Assembly: GCA_020528935.1 (NCBI GenBank)
Contig: JAJDFU010000670.1
Location: forward strand, 1 to 6,299
Source of the DNA: Saprospiraceae bacterium
GTDB lineage: Bacteria > Bacteroidota > Bacteroidia > Chitinophagales > Saprospiraceae
Length of the DNA stretch: 6,299 nucleotides
Direction: 5' to 3'
A program made the translations under genes and the position numbers. The notes under the pieces were generated by a model. The model did not search any database and was not told the origin of the DNA. It saw only the letters and a list, made by a program, of their open reading frames with translations. This document shows positions 5,827-6,299 of this stretch, one piece after another (position 1 is the first letter of the stretch; each line of letters starts with the position of its first letter).

Positions 5827-6299
5827 TCAGTCTTGGTCAAAGCGGAGGTCGAATCGCTCCTGCATGGTCTTGATTGCCGGATTGCGCTCGTACATCTGCC
5901 GGAATTTATCCATGTCGGTCAGCGGCTTCTTTTTGGAGGCGGAAGCAGGGGCCAGTGATTTATCCACCTTAACGACCAGGCGGAGGTTTTGGTTGCGAAG
6001 GTCGTGCTTGAGGAATGCGGGCAGTTCTTTTTCCTGCCGGATGGTTTGCTCGGCCAGGGCGGTGCCCACCCGAACCTCCACGCGGAGTCCTTCCAGCTCC
6101 AGCTGTGCCTGTTGCATAGCCACGCGGGCGGTGGCGTTTTCCCGCTGCTCCTGATAGCGTTTCCCACTGGCCTTTCCCTGCTCCAGGTCGATATCCTCAT
6201 TCCGGCCCTCCACCTGGGCCGCCTGCCCCTCGCGCACTTCGTTCAGCAGCTGGCCGAGCGCACAACGGGGGGTTGGTTTGGGCCCCGCGGCCAGGGGCC
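5827..6299 (-). CDS. dnaX: DNA polymerase III subunit gamma/tau, C-terminal part (cut at right edge)
   Basis: The window holds the last 156 codons, open to the right edge and ending in TGA at 5829-5827. The visible part begins with a Pro/Ala-rich linker (PLAAGPKPTPR), followed by a charged, Gln/Glu-rich helical stretch. It ends in a tail typical of Bacteroidota gamma/tau subunits: LPAFLKHDLRNQNLRLVVKV, then KKPLTDMDKFRQMYERNPAIKTM and a terminal ERFDLRFDQD. In the full protein the N-terminal AAA+ clamp-loader domains would lie beyond the window; the C-terminal part links the clamp loader to polymerase and helicase. The identification rests on this tail only, since no ATPase motif is visible. 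A GTG at 6237 is an internal codon and not a start. It is separated by 338 bases from the regulator gene and is probably not in the same operon. Confidence 0.75.
   Translation of the reverse strand, partial: PLAAGPKPTPRCALGQLLNEVREGQAAQVEGRNEDIDLEQGKASGKRYQEQRENATARVAMQQAQLELEGLRVEVRVGTALAEQTIRQEKELPAFLKHDLRNQNLRLVVKVDKSLAPASASKKKPLTDMDKFRQMYERNPAIKTMQERFDLRFDQD

Noticed and set aside
1..6299. tRNA, rRNA or CRISPR array
   Set aside because: Reading both strands by eye I found no cloverleaf-like segment, no rRNA-like sequence and no regularly spaced direct repeats.

Overview
This GC-rich window (about 60% by eye) looks like a chromosomal piece of a Bacteroidota bacterium, probably of the Saprospiria/Saprospiraceae type. 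The pointers are protein style (a Bacteroidota-type UvrD/RecB-like helicase-nuclease, a short lipocalin-like lipoprotein with a Cys-Gln-Lys-Glu-Asp start, a Bacteroidota-type DnaX C-terminus) and the lack of Shine-Dalgarno sequences before the starts. The taxonomic call rests on recalled family resemblance, not on a search. All five recognisable genes lie on the minus strand, so transcription runs from right to left.

Right to left: (1) 6299-5827 is the C-terminal end of a DNA polymerase III gamma/tau subunit (dnaX), cut by the window edge. (2) 5826-5489 is a 338-base AT-richer intergenic region holding a nested interrupted palindrome (13-bp perfect arms, 90 bp end to end, extendable to 98 bp) followed on the minus strand by a T run. 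(3) 5488-4799 is a Crp/Fnr-family regulator. (4) 4774-1646 is a 1042-residue superfamily 1 helicase fused to a RecB-like PD-(D/E)XK nuclease with a probable Fe-S cluster. (5) 1633-1214 is a small outer-membrane-type lipoprotein. (6) 1213-1026 is a short intergenic region with a hairpin. (7) 1025-1 is the N-terminal half of a molybdopterin-dependent oxidoreductase, running off the left edge.

The regulator, helicase-nuclease and lipoprotein are separated by only 24 and 12 bases and share a strand, so they probably form one transcription unit. The helicase-nuclease should act in double-strand-break processing or repair, and the regulator probably responds to a small ligand or stress signal, but not in an obvious way to cAMP because several adenine-contact residues of E. 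coli CRP are replaced. The lipoprotein's functional link to the other two is unknown. The molybdoenzyme and dnaX flank this unit and are probably separate.

I see no mobile element, CRISPR array, tRNA or rRNA, and no convincing undescribed system. The items most worth a second look are the nested palindrome in front of the regulator, the regulator's altered ligand pocket, the regulator/helicase-nuclease/lipoprotein grouping, and the surface-export-like signal on the lipoprotein.
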